Below are positions 1-32,204 of a DNA stretch of 64,000 bases, in pieces (position 1 is the first letter of the stretch; each line of letters starts with the position of its first letter). Both the position numbers and the translations under genes were made by a program. Source of the stretch: Lingula anatina (taxonomy: Eukaryota > Brachiopoda > Lingulata > Lingulida > Lingulidae); contig NW_019775664.1 in assembly GCF_001039355.2 (NCBI RefSeq), positions 41,508-105,507 of the forward strand. Direction: 5' to 3'. The notes under the pieces are model-generated. The model had not been told where the DNA came from and searched no databases. It worked only from the letters and a program-made list of their open reading frames with translations.

Positions 1-975
1 GTGGGGTTTGAAACGACGACCTCTTTGAGTGGAAAAGGTCCTCTGAATTAAAATTTTATCTATGTTCTGGGTCAACTAAGAGGGTACATCAAGAGCCCCA
101 CTCTGAAATTGATGCCAATAGGGAAGGTTATTTGTACAGATTAAAGGGATAATATCTCTTCATTTTGGCCAAAAAATTAATTTTCCTAGAGTAAACAACA
201 ATTTTCCCATACTTATCAATGGTTAATGAATCCATTTTTACATTCAAAGTTAGTCCCTGGTTTTTTCTAAAAAGTTTTTTTTTTTTTTTGTTATAATCTC
301 TTAAGAGACTATAACAGAGTATAGCCATCAATGGAGGTCACGTGGTTTAAAGACAAGCTCAGATATCAGAATAATAGCTATAACTGCCGTTTTGTGTTAA
401 AGCAGAATCTATTGTATTTCTATGAAATGCTCACAATGTTTTTATTGTGAAATATAGATCTCATACAAAGAGTTATTATCCCTTTAACTTTGTTGCTCTG
501 ATTTATACAAATTACGCAGCACTGTCTTTAAATTCAGATTTAGCTTTCACAGTGCAATGGCTGCACGTTTCCCCCCTTGCTCTCCTTTACATGTTAAGAT
601 AATTTAGACATTTCCCTGTATTTCAACTATGTTTAGCCTTTACAAATACATTAATTTATGTTTTTTGTAGGTGTGCTATCTCTGTTGGCTTATTGTGGCA
701 CCTCACTGGGTTGTATCATATGGTACAATTACATGCTTTCTATCGTTATTTATTTAAGCAGTTTATAATAAATGTATTTCTTTTGTCTTTTGTCTGTTTA
801 TCATTAGACTGCATTTTGGTTCTTAATAGCGCCTGAGGTATTTGCATATTGGGCATAATATTTAGTGTTTTTAGTCCAAGTACATTAACATGATGAACCA
901 ATTAGCTTATTCAAGACAGCGGTGCATGTCAGTGATTCTTTATCACAGTTTTTAAAAGAGTTGAAGGAACCTTAC
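1..975. other. myosin intron sequence, no gene seen
   Basis: This is the intron downstream of the third visible myosin exon on the minus strand. The next motor exon, which should carry the P-loop, was not found here, so it probably lies beyond the left edge. Bases about 22-70 weakly resemble the inside of the short inverted-repeat element at 49505-49670 (both hold a GGAAAAGGTCC-like string followed by an AAAATTT-like stretch), so a degenerate element may be present. Only short chance ORFs are seen. Confidence 0.5.
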
Positions 976-2772
976 CTGAGTGTGATGACTTGCGTGTGGG
1001 CAGTTTCAGCCAACTGTGCGGCAGCTGTTGTCACCATTTCTTTTAAATACTCTTGCCCTCTGACGGTTGAACACGCCAGAGGATGGGGAGGTAACACAGT
1101 ATCACAGGGATTAACAAGTAGCAGCACTGGGCCCACTTTGGTCTGAAAGTAAGAGAAGTCGACATTGTAGGAATATTCTTTCAGTATAAGCAATCTTATA
1201 CCAGTATATGATATAATTATTGCAAAAGATGGCTTTTAGAGCAAAATGTCTCATTAACATTTGACCTTTTGACCATATCATGCATGACCAAATGAAAGTA
1301 TTCCATAAATCCTTAAATGCCATAAAATCATTTCAGAGCATGAAATTAGTACTTACAAAGTAAAGCCCCTTCTTAAATCTGCTTTGCAGCAACTTGATAA
1401 CAGCATCCTCATTCAAAGCTCCAACAAGCTGGGATAGGTCATCAGTGTCCATGGCTGTCATCTCCTTTGGCTTGCTACTGCCTAAATAGAAGTTTTCTAT
1501 CCCTATACAATTAAACACTAGGTTTGAAAACTTCCTCACATACAGAAAAAGACAAGATGGTTTTTATCACAGATATAGTGTGAAAGTAATGAGCATTAAT
1601 CCAAAGGTTCTGGTTCAAGGATAATCAGCTAATTACATTTGCATTAGCTGTCACGGCACATATCCCAAAAATGTGCTGTATATTTATTTTGTCAGACCAA
1701 AACATAAAGTAACACATTTTACCTCATTGAAAGTATACACAAACCAATGGCTGCAACATACCTTCCATGCATTTTAATAAAACCATAGTGAGATCATTTC
1801 ATGAGTGGTCTGCTTTATTTCTCAGCTCATAGATGTTGGGGGGGGGGGGGGGCACGTCGCCAGCACCTGCCCCTTTGTCAGGTGATTGGATAGATTTACA
1901 CCACACTGATGCGTGTCTCCTTCTTACCCCTCTCACCGTTTTTTTTTCTTTTGAATTTTAGCCTCCCCATCACCCCCCCCTCCCCTCCCTCACACACACA
2001 ACACACACACTTAATATTTGCATGCTGTGCACCTGTATTTAGGTCTGCCAGCCTTAAATGTTGGGTTGACATAAGTATTGTAGTGATCAAATGTATGTAC
2101 ATGTACCAGCATGTACAGGTTGTACTGATATTACAAATCATAACAATGTAAATTTGACTTTTTTAAGACCAACCCAAAACAAGTCGCTTTCACGCTGTAC
2201 TAACACAAAATGTTCCAACATTACATACAAATATGAAAAAAAATATCAAGTGAGTTAAATTTTATGTGTTCAACTCCAGAGAGCAATTCAATGTGCTCCT
2301 ATTATTAAACAATCCAAAATTTATTTCTCATAAAATTATCTTTCATTGAATGAGAAGAACAGTCTCTGATCTCTCCCAGTGCAACACAAAAATATACAGT
2401 GCATCAAACCTCGTGAAAATTTGTTGTATTGCGATTTATCACAATTTTTAAAGTATATAACGCTACACCGTCAACTTCACAATATTGAATGACGCTTTAC
2501 CAGTTAAAAAATTCAAAATTCAAAGTCTTACCTGGCTTTGAGCTGGCCTGCGTTTCACACGAAAAACAGCATTTGGGCTCAATAACATTCACTACCTCGG
2601 TCTCCGAACTTGAATTAATTCTGGGCTGCTCATGCACGTATTCCTGATACCTTGAACAGTTTAACACGTTGTTTCCTGTTGTCACGTTGCCAACATCTGC
2701 CCCTTTGTCAGGTGAGAATCCAATCGATTGGATAGATGTACACCACACTGATGCGTGCCTCTCTGGGTCCAT
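976..2772 (-). CDS. unconventional myosin heavy chain, N-terminal end (partial)
   Basis: Three exons on the minus strand join in frame: 2772-2532 (start, 80 codons, phase 1), 1481-1357 and 1142-976 (ends phase 2). The ATG at 2772 is the first in-frame Met after an upstream in-frame TAG. An ~80-residue low-similarity leader precedes a motor-domain start: DDLSQL, then LNEDAVIKLLQSRF, then TKVGPVLLLVNPC, with PPH further on. This matches the usual order at the start of a myosin head (the ‘L-x-x-LNE-x-x-V' helix, then the ‘G-x-x-L-x-x-VNP' strand). The last visible residues, ITLS when completed, are where the P-loop GESGxGKT normally follows in the next exon, which is outside the window. Myosins are actin-based ATPase motors. 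The class cannot be fixed from this fragment. All junctions are GT-AG. Confidence 0.72.
1850..1926 (-). repeat. diverged partial copy of myosin coding exon 1
   Basis: This stretch in myosin intron 1 matches part of the first coding exon (about 2685-2760): both contain GCCCCTTTGTCAGGTGA and CACCACACTGATGCGTG. The copy lacks 12 bases relative to the exon, so the reading frame is kept. On the minus strand it still reads HASVWCKSIQSPDKGAGAGD without a stop. It abuts a run of about 14 G/C bases. No start codon or splice site is obvious, so it is called a duplicated fragment, not an exon. Confidence 0.6.
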
Positions 2773-5112
2773 CTGCTCTTTTTTTAAGTATGCGGCTCGG
2801 GTTTGTTGGCAGCATCTGCGCTCCACGATGAGTGACAGCTCGGACGGCTAACAGTAAAATCCGCACCTCTTTACCTGCGTCAATTACTACAGAGAACAAT
2901 AGTCCAAGTTGCCTTGTGCCCTGAAGCAGGTGGGTCTTCATACGAACAAGACAGCATAATATATTCCGCGATCTCCTCACATACTTCCGTGTACAATCAT
3001 CCGAATAACAGGTTTGACACCCGTTTTTAGTGGAAGATAGAGGAGGGATTATCTAATTTTTATTTCCTACCGGCTACAGTGCAGTTGTCGGTCATCAAAA
3101 TCTTTATAAGCGAGTTCTAACATGAGTAAACCAATGATACGTCATTCAAAAAATGTAAGGCTATGCAATTTATGTATTACTTTATTAATGAGTACATTAG
3201 TTTTCTTCGCTATTTTCGAAAATTTTACTAAAACGCTAGCAGTCAAATATGTGTTATGACGTTTAGACAAAACGATCTCAGGCCACCCGTACACCTTGTC
3301 AACACGCATTTGGACATTTATCATCTGTAAATTCACCCTTATCAGTTTTCCCACTATCCTTTCACTTTTCCTTTAAAGGTAAAAGTGACAGGCAACATCT
3401 TACAAATAGTTTTAATAGCTTTTGGTTGCAAATAGCGCCTTTGTTTGTATCATGCTACACCTATGATTACTACTCTACATGTACAACTACAGCCGCGTCA
3501 CGTTGTCAAAACGAGTGTCACTGAGGTCAAGAAGAAAACTGAAATCTCTGCGTTTTTATCTCAACAAGCGAGCTTCTCATCGAAAAAAAAAACTGTTTGC
3601 GCGTTCAGTCTTTACGTTTAAAGTTATGCAAAATGTGATTTATAATCAAAGACATAAAAAGACCCCCATTCTTTTTGTTATCCGGGATCTGTTCGTGCCG
3701 TATCACAAACAGTTACCTGTATGTAATAATTTTTTTTTTAGTTGTCAAATTTTCGACTTACTACGCCAGATTTCACCAGGACATCTACCTATCAGTTTTG
3801 GGCAGGTGTACGGCGCACAGGTGTCTTATTATATGTGTAGTATGCTAAAGGCGTCCGGGAATTTAATGCGCCGAAGTCAATTTCTCCTACAATTAAGACA
3901 AATTGCGACCCCTCCCTGCACTTTGATTTAGGTGTATTATACTATTTCTGTTTAGATATTTTAGTTTAAATGTCTGACCAAAGAAAAAATACCGACATCA
4001 GGTAATTTTATTTTAGGTGTTTCAATACATTTCCCAGGTTTGAACAGAGAAAGATGAGTGACTTTGCAGGAACACGAAGTTCACATATGAAACTTGAAAA
4101 AAAATGAACCAATTCCTTCATTGGCACTTGAGTTGCGAGGAATGGCAACGTGACAGCAATAGTGTATAGAAAAAAGACCCATACCTATCGATGCTTGACA
4201 TTTAGTTCAAAGCATCCGTTACACCAAAAGTTGGGAGTAGTCACAATATTAAGAGACAGATGTGACAAGATTGTAACTGTTCTGACTTAGAAAAAAATGG
4301 AAAAAAGGACATCACTACGGACGCATTGAGAATAAGTAGCTACGGTAATTGGTCAGTGAATACAGAAGAGGGCATGATGAGAACTGGAGAAGAGAAAAAC
4401 AAAAATAGCTGGAGAAGAGAAAGAACAAAGAAAACGGGAAAGAGGACAGGAACAAAGAACGTGTCACCGTTCTCTTCGTTAGTAATCTAATGGAAATTCC
4501 CAGAATACGGAAAAAAAAAGAAAAATTCTCTGCAGTTACGAAACCAAACTTTTCTATTAGAAAACTTAGAATGCACAATAGAGACAGTCTAGAGCAAAAG
4601 ATGGAGTATACATCATGGAATGCAAAAATTGTGATAAACGATAAACAAGAGAGAGAAAGAGCTCGTTGAACACAAAGAGAAAATATCATTTTTAAATTAT
4701 AAAAAAATGGATCAAAAACATGTCTTCAGGCTCTACTACCAAGGACAAGCAAAGTGTGTCAGAGAAAAATATGCGGTGTTCTGATCGCAACTTGAACTTC
4801 TGGCAGTGTAAATAGCATATAGCTTGTACGTTTCCATCAAATATGTACCATGCACTTACGAAACTAAAAAGGTGACGTAATTCCCCGGATTTCATTGCAT
4901 AATGATTCCATCTCTCTTGGCACAGTTTGACGTAAGCAAATCCTTGCAGTGAGTGGGGCACGTTTTATGACGTGAAACGTAACGTCACAGTCGTTGCTGT
5001 CAGTTGTCATAACAGAAAACGTCATGCTACGTTTCACAGTTTATTATGACAACGGGTTTGTCTTGTTGACAGATAGAGTGTTTTCTTTATTTCGTTTGAA
5101 ACTTTATAATTG
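2773..5112. other. intergenic region between myosin and tetraspanin
   Basis: The two flanking genes are divergent, so both promoters should lie here. No conserved coding exon was recognised. The longest open frame (3479-3931, plus) has no recognisable motif, and its codons look like AT-rich noncoding DNA. A purine-rich stretch at 4370-4470 accounts for a low-complexity minus-strand frame. Confidence 0.6.
4955..5045. promoter_or_regulatory. candidate promoter-proximal CRE-like inverted repeat
   Basis: About 100-190 bases upstream of the tetraspanin ATG lies a cluster of ACGT/TGACGT words: ATGACGTGAAACGTAACGTC near 4968, AACGTCATG near 5018, TACGTTTCAC near 5029. GTGAAACGTA on the left and TACGTTTCAC on the right are exact reverse complements about 55 bases apart. 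TGACGT is the core of CREB/ATF-type sites. Location and clustering suggest a proximal control element; function is inferred only. Confidence 0.35.
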
Positions 5113-5139
5113 ATGATGGCGAGTGTATCAATGGTATAA
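5113..5139 (+). other. upstream ORF in tetraspanin 5' leader
   Basis: Two adjacent ATGs (5113, 5116) open an eight-codon frame ending in TAA, ten bases before the tetraspanin ATG at 5149. If transcription starts upstream of 5113 this uORF could reduce initiation at the main start. No transcript evidence is available. Confidence 0.4.
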
Positions 5140-5148
5140 CTATTTACA

Positions 5149-8100
5149 ATGGCAATTCTGGCAATCAATTTCTCTGCAGATGGCAGATCCAAACTTGGCT
5201 TAGCGCTAGCGATTCTTTGTTGGATTTCAATTGTACCATGCCTCATGCTTGTGGGACTTGGAGCATATATCAAGCTAAAGCTAGCTGACAAAATGCATTT
5301 GGTGGACGGGTACCACGGAGACAGTTTGCCTTATATGTTGATATCTATTGGACTGCTGTCTGCCATTGTCAGTGGCATTGGCGGGTTGATATGTAACATC
5401 AGCTCAAAAGCTGACACAAGAGCACTATTTAAATCATTCTTGACCCCATACGTGGTCATCCTAGCAGTACTTTGCGTTTGCGTTCTTGCTGCTGGCATCA
5501 TGTGTTTCACAGAAATATCGGCACTGCACAAATCTTTTCACAGGGGAATACTTTTGGCAATGTTTAAATACAGGAGCAATCCTGGAGTAAAGTCAAAAGT
5601 GGACTTACTGCAAATGGAATATCGCTGCTGTGGTAACACCAATTACGCCGACTGGTTTCAAATTCCTTGGATTAATGAAAATTTTCTGAAAATTGAAGAC
5701 AAAGATGTCAAAGGGTAGGTCAGACCATTTTTGAATAATAATTTTATAGAATAATTCCATTCAGATGTTGTAGAACTGCTCATAAAGGCCAACCGTGTTT
5801 CTTGGTGATTTATATGAAAGGTTATATTTCAGGAAAATTAAGAAAAAGGGCCCCCGAAAAAAACAGGACTTCTATACGAACGATGATGTGCCCTTTAGCT
5901 GCTGTGACCACGCCTCTCGTCGCCCGTGTATCCATCATGATGTACATGACAACAGCAAACATTACAACTACGATTACAGAGTAAAAACAACTTTGAACCA
6001 ACACGGCTGTAAGAGAGCGCTCATGCGCTTCTTCGGAGATCAAGTTCTCACCAATGGGGGTGGTATTACCCTTGGAGTGTTCGGTTTACAGGTTAGACAT
6101 TAAATCTAGCAATTTTTTTCAATTGTTCTGCACAGTTTATTGTTTAGGGTTTAAATTTCAGAGCCAAAATATTTTGATTTAACTGAGAAATTGGTATTAT
6201 ACATGCGTTTGCGAACCCATTCGGCATAAATTTGCATCCCCATCACGTCAGATTGCTATGTACACATTATTGAGGTGATATGTGTGTGGATGCTTTCATA
6301 AAATATTTGGAAATGGGAAATTTTTGAAAATTAAAGATTCGGTTTTTGCCTAAATGTTGTGTACTGTATATTGTAGGCGTTACGGTTTACTAGTTGGAGT
6401 CAGCGTGATTTTATACACTCATTTAAGAAGGGAAAAAAACCGACTTGGTTATTATTTAGACCAATTTTGAAATAACAACGACGATACTTTTCTTAATAAC
6501 TTTTAGTTGGTCATCTTAGTCCTTTCACGTTACCTGCAGTCTTCGGTTCATAACGCCACGGAGCAAGGAGACCCAACTGCGCCTGCGCTCGGGTGGTTGA
6601 TAGGAGACTTTGGAGCCGAAAAACCCAAAGGTAGATAAAGCGAATATTAATATTTCTGTAGCGCGAATTCTTAAACTTTATAGAAAAATATGCAAAATAC
6701 AAATTAATAAGAAGCGGAGTGGCAGTTTTTGTGACCTAACACCCGCGCTCGTGCTTTGCAAAGGATAATATAAGATTTTTAGACAAGGTCGACGTCTGAC
6801 TTCATTTACCTTTAGACGAAAATAACAAAAATCAGTCCCGTTGACTTCGCGATCGGGGGGACGGGGGGATCGAACGAACCGTCTTTTTTTTACCTGGAAC
6901 AAATCCGCTTTTCAAGGAGATATGGCTTCTATTGACTGTGATTTGTGAGTTTGTCATTTTATTTCCCGTGAACTGTGCAAATGAAATAAACTCCGTTTCA
7001 AACATCTTTCTCTCTTAATGTCAAAAATTATTCCCTTAATAATCTCCACAATCACATGTTGCAAGATAGTATTACGTTGCTGCACGATCATCGCAAGTAC
7101 ACCGAATGGGAATCTTGTAATTTCATCTACTATATTGCTACAGCCAACAGGCTTTCGGATTGAACTTTTGGCAAAAATTTCAACGTGGGTAGTGAATTCT
7201 TACGATATCGTACGACAACCGCCTGCTTCCACGCGGATACCGGTGTACCATAAAAATCTGACTCCCCCAAAATGTGACTCCCCAGTCAGATTTTCATTAT
7301 GAAAATGTGACTCCCCAGTCAAATTTTCATAATGAAAATGTGACTCCCCCCATGAAATTTTGACTCTCCCCAAAAAACTTTATAAATCTTATTTTATTTG
7401 AGTATATGACTTTTAAATTGTGGTATGCATAATGGATAATACATTTGCACTTTTTGTTAGTTTGCAGGTGAAAATTTTAATGAGAAAATAAGTAAATTAA
7501 CAATGTGTATTTTATCACCCAATGACTCCCCTATGAAAAAGCTTTTTATTTGATATTTGCATGGTGATCATTTCAACATTTGTCCCTTTACTATACTTTA
7601 TGAAGAATATATTGGGAATATTTGAAAGTTTGGTGGTAAAATATTGGGTGCAAAAAATGAAAAAATAATCATGAAAAATCTTTATATTCATACCCATGGG
7701 ATTTTGGACTGTCATGAATAAAAGGCATTATTTTATATTAAGTCACCATACCATTGTTTTTCACATGGTTTGCATTGTGACGTATATTTTGTTAGTATTT
7801 AAAAGTTTGGTGGCGAAAATTTTGGTGAAACTTGATAATTTTTTAAACAAGTATTCATCTTACTAACTGTAGGATTTGGACTCCCATAGCCTTTTCATAG
7901 GAGTCATTGGGTGAAAAAAAAATTAATATTCTTATTTCCTCATGAAAAATTTCAAAAAGTGCCAATGTATCCTCCATTATACATACTTCAAGATAAAAGT
8001 TATATATTCAAATAAAATAAGATTTATAAAGGTTTGTGAGGGGGAGTAAAAATTTCATGGGGGTAGTCAGATTTTCATTATGAAATTTTGACTGGGGGGA

Positions 8101-8498
8101 GTCAGATTTTCATGTTACACCGGGCGAAAAATAACATACAGGCAGTACACGTGCACCGAACGGACATCGCCTGACAAATGTAACCTTGGCTTTAATATTA
8201 TTGCATGGCTTATAAGAATTAAGTAGACTGTTGCAAGGGAAAGTATTACATCTCTCTGACAAAATGTCAATAAAAGCATCAATCTTGCACTAACAACATA
8301 AACTGTTTTTCTTTTACAGATGAAAAGGACGATGGCGCGATGTTAATGGAAGAGGAAGAAAAACTAGATATCGATGAAGAGGAAGTAACAGAGCACGTAG
8401 AAATTATAGAGGATGTCGAGGAATTTGAAGAGCCAATTTACGAAAATATTCCACACGACGAAGTCATCGTACTGAGTGACGAAGATTATAAAGCCTAG
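5149..8498 (+). CDS. prph2: peripherin-2/ROM1-like tetraspanin
   Basis: Four exons join in frame: 5149-5714, 5833-6091, 6507-6630 and 8320-8498, about 375 residues (vertebrate PRPH2 is about 346). It begins MAILAINFSADGRSKLGLAL, close to the peripherin N terminus, and has four hydrophobic spans (about 16-41, 61-83, 99-120, 265-290). The large extracellular loop carries the family cysteines: CCG at 160-162, PFSCC at 209-213 and PC at 220-221, plus the peripherin-type pattern LQMEYRCCGNTNYADWF. After the fourth span, RYLQSS and a GWL motif also match peripherin. Vertebrate PRPH2/ROM1 oligomers shape photoreceptor disc rims; the role in this animal is inferred to be membrane curvature. The fourth exon encodes an unusually acidic tail (runs of E/D, ending SDEDYKA). 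Introns have GT-AG ends and the phases agree. Confidence 0.9.
7240..8123. mobile_element. long inverted-repeat (MITE/fold-back) element in tetraspanin intron 3
   Basis: The left end reads CCGGTGTACCATAAAAATCT and the right end is its near reverse complement, CCGGTGTAACATGAAAATCT. The similarity continues inward for roughly 300 bases per arm, including repeated ‘TGACTCCCC', TTTATAAATCTTATTTTATT and ‘CACCCAATGACTCC' blocks. The central part has no coding potential. This is the structure of a non-autonomous fold-back or MITE-type DNA transposon. No clear target-site duplication was found. Confidence 0.75.
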
Positions 8499-8613
8499 GC
8501 ATACACCGCGGTTACCGATTTGTCAAAGTGACGATAAGTTTTTCATAGACGGTAAAAAGATTATACTAACTTTACCACTTACAGAACTGTGATTTATACT
8601 ATATTCAGTGAAT

Positions 8614-8619
8614 AATAAA
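8614..8619 (+). terminator. polyadenylation signal of tetraspanin gene
   Basis: A canonical AATAAA lies about 115 bases downstream of the tetraspanin stop codon (8498) and is followed by a T-rich stretch. The converging large minus-strand gene ends at 8969, so the 3' ends of the two genes are close or overlapping. Confidence 0.6.
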
Positions 8620-8968
8620 CACATTTTCTAACAAAATGATGCAATCATTTAATGTCTGCATCAAATAATCTTATTTACACGTCATATACAAAAATGTCTT
8701 TCACGGCAAAAAATAACAATAAAAAAAATTGCTCGAGATTAAATATGCACAAAGCCCGGTGGTGAATAAACGGGTGTCTACATGCTAACCTTTGAATACC
8801 AATAAGATCGGATGGTTTTCTTTTAAAAGTGCATTTCACTTGTCTTAGCCCTTTACGTTAGTGTAAAATGTTTCAACACTTCTTCCCCGCATGCACAAAC
8901 ATACCAGCCTAAGCTTACTGTTTTTTAAAAGTTTCTATCAGGCAAGATAGGAATGGTTGTTATACGCT

Positions 8969-30180
<21,212 letters not shown>

Positions 30181-30197
30181 AGCACTTGAGGTTTCCA

Positions 30198-31614
30198 CCT
30201 GGAGGAAAAGAGAAAATTTCAAAATGCGATTTTGGAAATGTTAATGTTTAAAAGTTCAATTATAATTGTAAACGTTGGATCCTGACACTAGTACCTATGC
30301 AAAATCATAAGCTTAGAAGTCCGAAGTTGCGTTCCAACCAGCTTTTAGCAAAAAAACACTTTATTGCTAACTTTCAGAAGCAAGCGCGCAATTAGGGTAG
30401 TATGAGCGTCTGACTTGACAATGCACCAGCCTTTTTAGTGAAGCAAAATGATTTATCACGCATTTCGGAGTAATTACCCGGGGAGGAGGGAGGTGGAGGG
30501 TTCGGAAATCGGGGAACCATTCTAACAAAGCGCGTTCAAAACTGGTACGTTTTTATCTTTGTATTTGAAACGATTAATGAATTTCTATTCGGGTGTTTTG
30601 ATTTGGTACATTTCCACCAGAATGGAATAAAACCTTGAAAGCGACCGGAATTAAGGTTAGTGTTTGTATATAGGACTGCAATAATAGGAAGCTTTTCCAA
30701 TTAAAAGATATTTTACTTTTAAAGATAAATAAATTTGATGGTCATTTCTGAGCAGCCAGAATCTGCATTCTCCTGAACCTTTTGGCATAAGACATGTAAT
30801 CAAACGTTATGTTTTTGTATTACACTTCCTTGTGCAGTCAGACATTTTTTACGGACCAGGGGAATCCGACTGTCTAATTAAAGTTGCGTTTTTTGCATGT
30901 CCACCACTCTCTCGGTGTCTGTTATCAGGATTATTCTTAAGTAAAAATAAAGTATGCAGTTATGATACAAGGCCTTAAAGTAGAGCAACATTCATTTATA
31001 TGATATAACTGGCTAATTTCAGAAATCAGTAACACAGTGATGAGACCAGCGTAATGAGAGTAATGAAGATGTAAAAAACGCAGCTGGAGACATTTCCTTC
31101 AACATACGAAGTTAAGTGAAAAAGAAAACGTAATGACAAACTAACTACGGAATGCTAAAAAAGAAGACCACTCAGCCGACATTTGTGCCACCCAACCCTG
31201 TGAAGTACTTATAAAATTCTGATAAATTACCTTTCTACACTTGGGCATCATTTTCAACTTATAAAACCTTTTGCAGATATAAGACATCAGCGGTGATCGA
31301 TTGCATTCAACATGATATATGCTGGCTGCACAAGGTCGGCATTACAGTCAATACACGCATAACTGTACACTCTCGCTGGCTACTTGATTACCCCTTCTGT
31401 CCACATTTTAAAGTAAAAAAACACACAAAATATATTACTGACCAATACCTATTTATTTGTTTATCTCACCTAAAACCCGGACGGCGTAATACTGTGGTCA
31501 ACAGCTACTTGACTCTTCAGAGCCCAGCCTCTGTGCAGGTCAGGTCTTGCGAGCCGCCTGACTTTAGCCTACTTATGGGCGTTCTTTTCACCCTTGACGT
31601 CTGACCGACTTACC
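30198..31614 (-). other. probable 5' leader intron of the giant gene
   Basis: Just upstream of the start codon a good acceptor (TCCTCCAG, then GTGGAAACC) sits at 30198/30199. A consensus donor CAG|GTAAGT, read on the minus strand, lies at 31614/31613. This suggests a noncoding first exon ending at 31614. No promoter element was recognised. Confidence 0.35.
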
Positions 31615-32204
31615 TGAGAAGTGTTTGAGTAGGGAGGAGAGACCATTTCTTGTACCACTGAAAATTGGTCAAGACGTCAACGCAATGAGGGGGAGGGGAT
31701 GGCAATGATCAAGATTACACTGAGTGTCACACCTCGCTGAAGACTTTCGTCTCATCATAGGGACACCTGGAGAAGTCGGAGTCTTACCAATATGATCGTT
31801 ATGACTAGGCCTAGTCATCGGAGTTTAAATATGAATAAGCCTATATTGATATAAAAAGGAATACAGTTAAGATGAAACGTGTAGATACGCCAAAATACAC
31901 GCAGACTACTAGTACTGTACATGGAAATTAAATACTGAAATAACATAGAACAGGTCAAAATTTTTGCCACGAATTCCCGATTGATCAAGAATTGCAAGAA
32001 CTGACTACGATTATATACGAATCTGTTAAGAACTTCACGAACTGATTACGATTCAACCACGAATCCTGAAATTTGTCAATTCCTGGCGATTCGTGGGATT
32101 CGTGGTCTGTGTGAAATAGGGACATTAAGAAGAATCTCACGTTTTGATTGCGGCCTCGATTTGGACCCTGTCCTGATAGGCTAACTATCGGTTTGTGACG
32201 TCAA
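31615..32204. other. upstream region, no gene seen
   Basis: AT-rich sequence with no supported coding exon. It probably contains the promoter of the large minus-strand gene. Confidence 0.4.

Noticed and set aside
3479-3931. 150-codon plus-strand frame
   Set aside because: No recognisable motif, AT-rich basic composition, no splice context and no duplicate elsewhere.
4315-4689. Minus-strand hydrophobic/Ser-rich 124-codon frame
   Set aside because: Antisense of a purine-rich low-complexity stretch; no splice or family support.
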